From CAYYJS01 sp964472315 (GTDB lineage Bacteria > Verrucomicrobiota > Kiritimatiellia > UBA8416), in NCBI GenBank assembly GCA_964472315.1, contig CAYYJS010000007.1, forward strand, positions 1-64,000: DNA of 64,000 nt. Reading direction: 5' to 3'. Shown here in pieces: positions 62,980 to 64,000 of the stretch. Numbering within the stretch: position 1 is the first letter of the stretch; the number at the start of each line of letters is the position of its first letter. The notes beneath the pieces are model-generated. The model worked only from the letters and a program-made list of their open reading frames with translations, was not told the DNA's origin and did no database searches. Made by a program: the position numbers and the translations under genes.

Positions 62980-63001
62980 CGAACGACCTTCCGTTATCGG
63001 G

Positions 63002-63223
63002 CTACGCGGCACGTTCTACCACGATCGCCGGGTTGACCTGCTCGCGCAAAATGCGTTCTATGCCCTGTTTCAGCGTCATCATGGCGTGCGGACAGCCCCC
63101 GCACGCGCCTTTGAGACGCAGTTTGACGTTGGTGCCGTCAATTGCCACGACTTCGAGATCGCCGCCGTCAGCCTGCAGCATCCCGCGAAGCTGTTCGAGT
63201 TTGTCACGAATCTGCTGTTCCAT
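63002..63223 (-). CDS. NifU-like C-terminal domain (Fe-S cluster scaffold)
   Basis: This 73-residue protein is a stand-alone Nfu domain: EQLRGMLQADGGDLEVVAI and GACGGCPHAMMTLK with the CxxC that binds a shared 4Fe-4S cluster. The start at 63223 has AAGGAAG about ten bases upstream; an ATG at 63253 would add ten residues. It fits a metabolism rich in Fe-S proteins. It is 22 bp upstream of the secreted protein gene, and divergent from mnmA. Confidence 0.88.
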   Translation of the reverse strand: MEQQIRDKLEQLRGMLQADGGDLEVVAIDGTNVKLRLKGACGGCPHAMMTLKQGIERILREQVNPAIVVERAA

Positions 63224-63312
63224 AGAGGTATCTTCCTTTCGCGCTTGTTCCATGGCTGAATGCCACTAAAATCGTGGCACCATTGCATGGGAACGGCAAG
63301 GAGAAACTGGCG

Positions 63313-64000
63313 TTGAGCATGGGGCATAGTCTGGAATCGATACCACGAGGCACGGTTGCGGTGGGCATGAGCGGCGGTGTCGATAGCAGTGTCGCGGCGT
63401 CGCTGGCGATCGAGACCGGGCGGCCGGTGATCGGCGTGACGGCGCGGATGACGACCGAGCATTCCCGGTGTTGTTCAGAGGAAGACACCTCCCGTGCCGC
63501 GCGCGTCTGCGAACAGCTTGGGATCGCGCATCATGTCATAGACGTGCGGGAGGCCTTCGCCCGCCGGGTGGTCGATTACTTCGCCGATTCCTACATTGCC
63601 GGTCGTACGCCGAGCCCGTGCGTGGTCTGCAACCGTGCGATCAAGTTCGGCGCGTTGCTCGACGGGGTTCGTGCCCTCGGTGCGTCCGTTCTGGCGACTG
63701 GCCATTACGCGCGCAGGTCGATTGCTCCGGACGGTCGCCCGGAGCTGCGGCGTGGGGCCGATCCCGTGAAGGACCAGTCCTATTTTTTGGCACGCCTGAC
63801 GCCCGACCAGCTCGCCGCCGCGGCGTTTCCGCTCGGCGATCTGCATAAGTCGCATGTGCTGGCGATGGCCGCGACGCGCGGTCTGGTGGGGCGCGCCGGT
63901 CGGGAGAGTCAGGAGCTGTGTTTTGTCACCTCCGGAACATCTGGCGACTGGATCGACCTGCGGCGCCTCGACGCGCCGCCGGGCGGCGACTTTGTCGACG
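63313..64000 (+). CDS. mnmA: tRNA 2-thiouridylase MnmA, 5' part
   Basis: MnmA thiolates U34 of Lys, Glu and Gln tRNAs. The frame is open from here through the window end. It has VAVGMSGGVDSSVAAS (PP-loop), TPSPCVVCNRAIKFGALL with the catalytic Cys, LATGHYARR and KDQSYFLARL. The TTG at 63313 has AAGGAG nine bases upstream; the ATG at 63319 has no suitable site. About 229 codons are in the window, so roughly 130 or more C-terminal residues, with the second catalytic Cys nearby (RESQELCFV is just visible at the end), lie mostly outside. Confidence 0.92.
   Translation, partial: MSMGHSLESIPRGTVAVGMSGGVDSSVAASLAIETGRPVIGVTARMTTEHSRCCSEEDTSRAARVCEQLGIAHHVIDVREAFARRVVDYFADSYIAGRTPSPCVVCNRAIKFGALLDGVRALGASVLATGHYARRSIAPDGRPELRRGADPVKDQSYFLARLTPDQLAAAAFPLGDLHKSHVLAMAATRGLVGRAGRESQELCFVTSGTSGDWIDLRRLDAPPGGDFVD

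Overview
This is a GC-rich, gene-dense bacterial chromosome segment with no phage, plasmid, rRNA, tRNA or CRISPR signature. The gene mix points to a strictly anaerobic heterotroph of the PVC superphylum, most likely Kiritimatiellota-like: MtaA/CmuA-type URO-D paralogues, secreted PQQ-type propeller and prenyltransferase-repeat proteins, an AlkP-superfamily remnant, and both a bifurcating-type [FeFe] hydrogenase and a group 3b-type [NiFe] hydrogenase. The taxonomic placement is inference; no marker gene in the window proves it.

Layout. 1-10.1 kb: a leuB that has lost its N-terminus at a 33-bp repeat, a URO-D-family protein, a secreted repeat protein, then an exported AMMECR1 protein and a membrane spermidine-synthase-like protein facing a Tat-exported AmmeMemoRadiSam radical SAM enzyme. 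The last of these closes a lipid operon (ispA-like, plsY, gpsA). 10.2-19.5 kb: a split phosphorelay (sensor, hybrid kinase, Hpt, REC-PP2C-HATPase) in one operon with a sugar transferase, a STAS protein and a broken nucleotidyltransferase, followed by a convergent glycosyltransferase; this looks like control of surface polysaccharide synthesis. 19.6-27.8 kb: a CinA-like protein, TatD and a PAS kinase, then divergently LpoB, a TPR-like lipoprotein and an LPP20-like lipoprotein, and an M15-type peptidase (cell-wall theme). 28-32.7 kb: dprA-topA-xer. 32.7-38.6 kb: a secreted propeller protein and a sugar-kinase/epimerase/polyol-dehydrogenase operon.

38.7-45.7 kb: the second copy of the repeat, a DUF362 ferredoxin-like protein, and a compact ebo cluster (eboB-C-F-D-E) with no eboA. 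45.7-48.1 kb: a radical SAM protein, a HAD-like protein, and abutting remnants of an AraC regulator and a URO-D protein. 48.2-62.3 kb: a hydrogen metabolism island. hydBAC (electron-bifurcating-type [FeFe] hydrogenase) plus a REC-only regulator runs rightward and meets a leftward operon encoding a group 3b NAD(P)-linked [NiFe] hydrogenase (beta-gamma-delta-alpha), its endopeptidase, and hypF, hypE, hypA and hypB. Both operons carry a Rex-type operator (GTTAA-AAAA-TTAAC core) upstream, suggesting joint control by the NADH/NAD+ ratio. 62.4-64 kb: a small secreted protein, a NifU-domain protein and the start of mnmA.

The most notable observations are the Tat/lipoprotein-targeted AmmeMemoRadiSam set, the eboA-less ebo cluster, the shared Rex-like operators, a probable CTG start of hypF, a HydB with a cysteine-depleted second thioredoxin-like domain, and three gene-fragment junctions.
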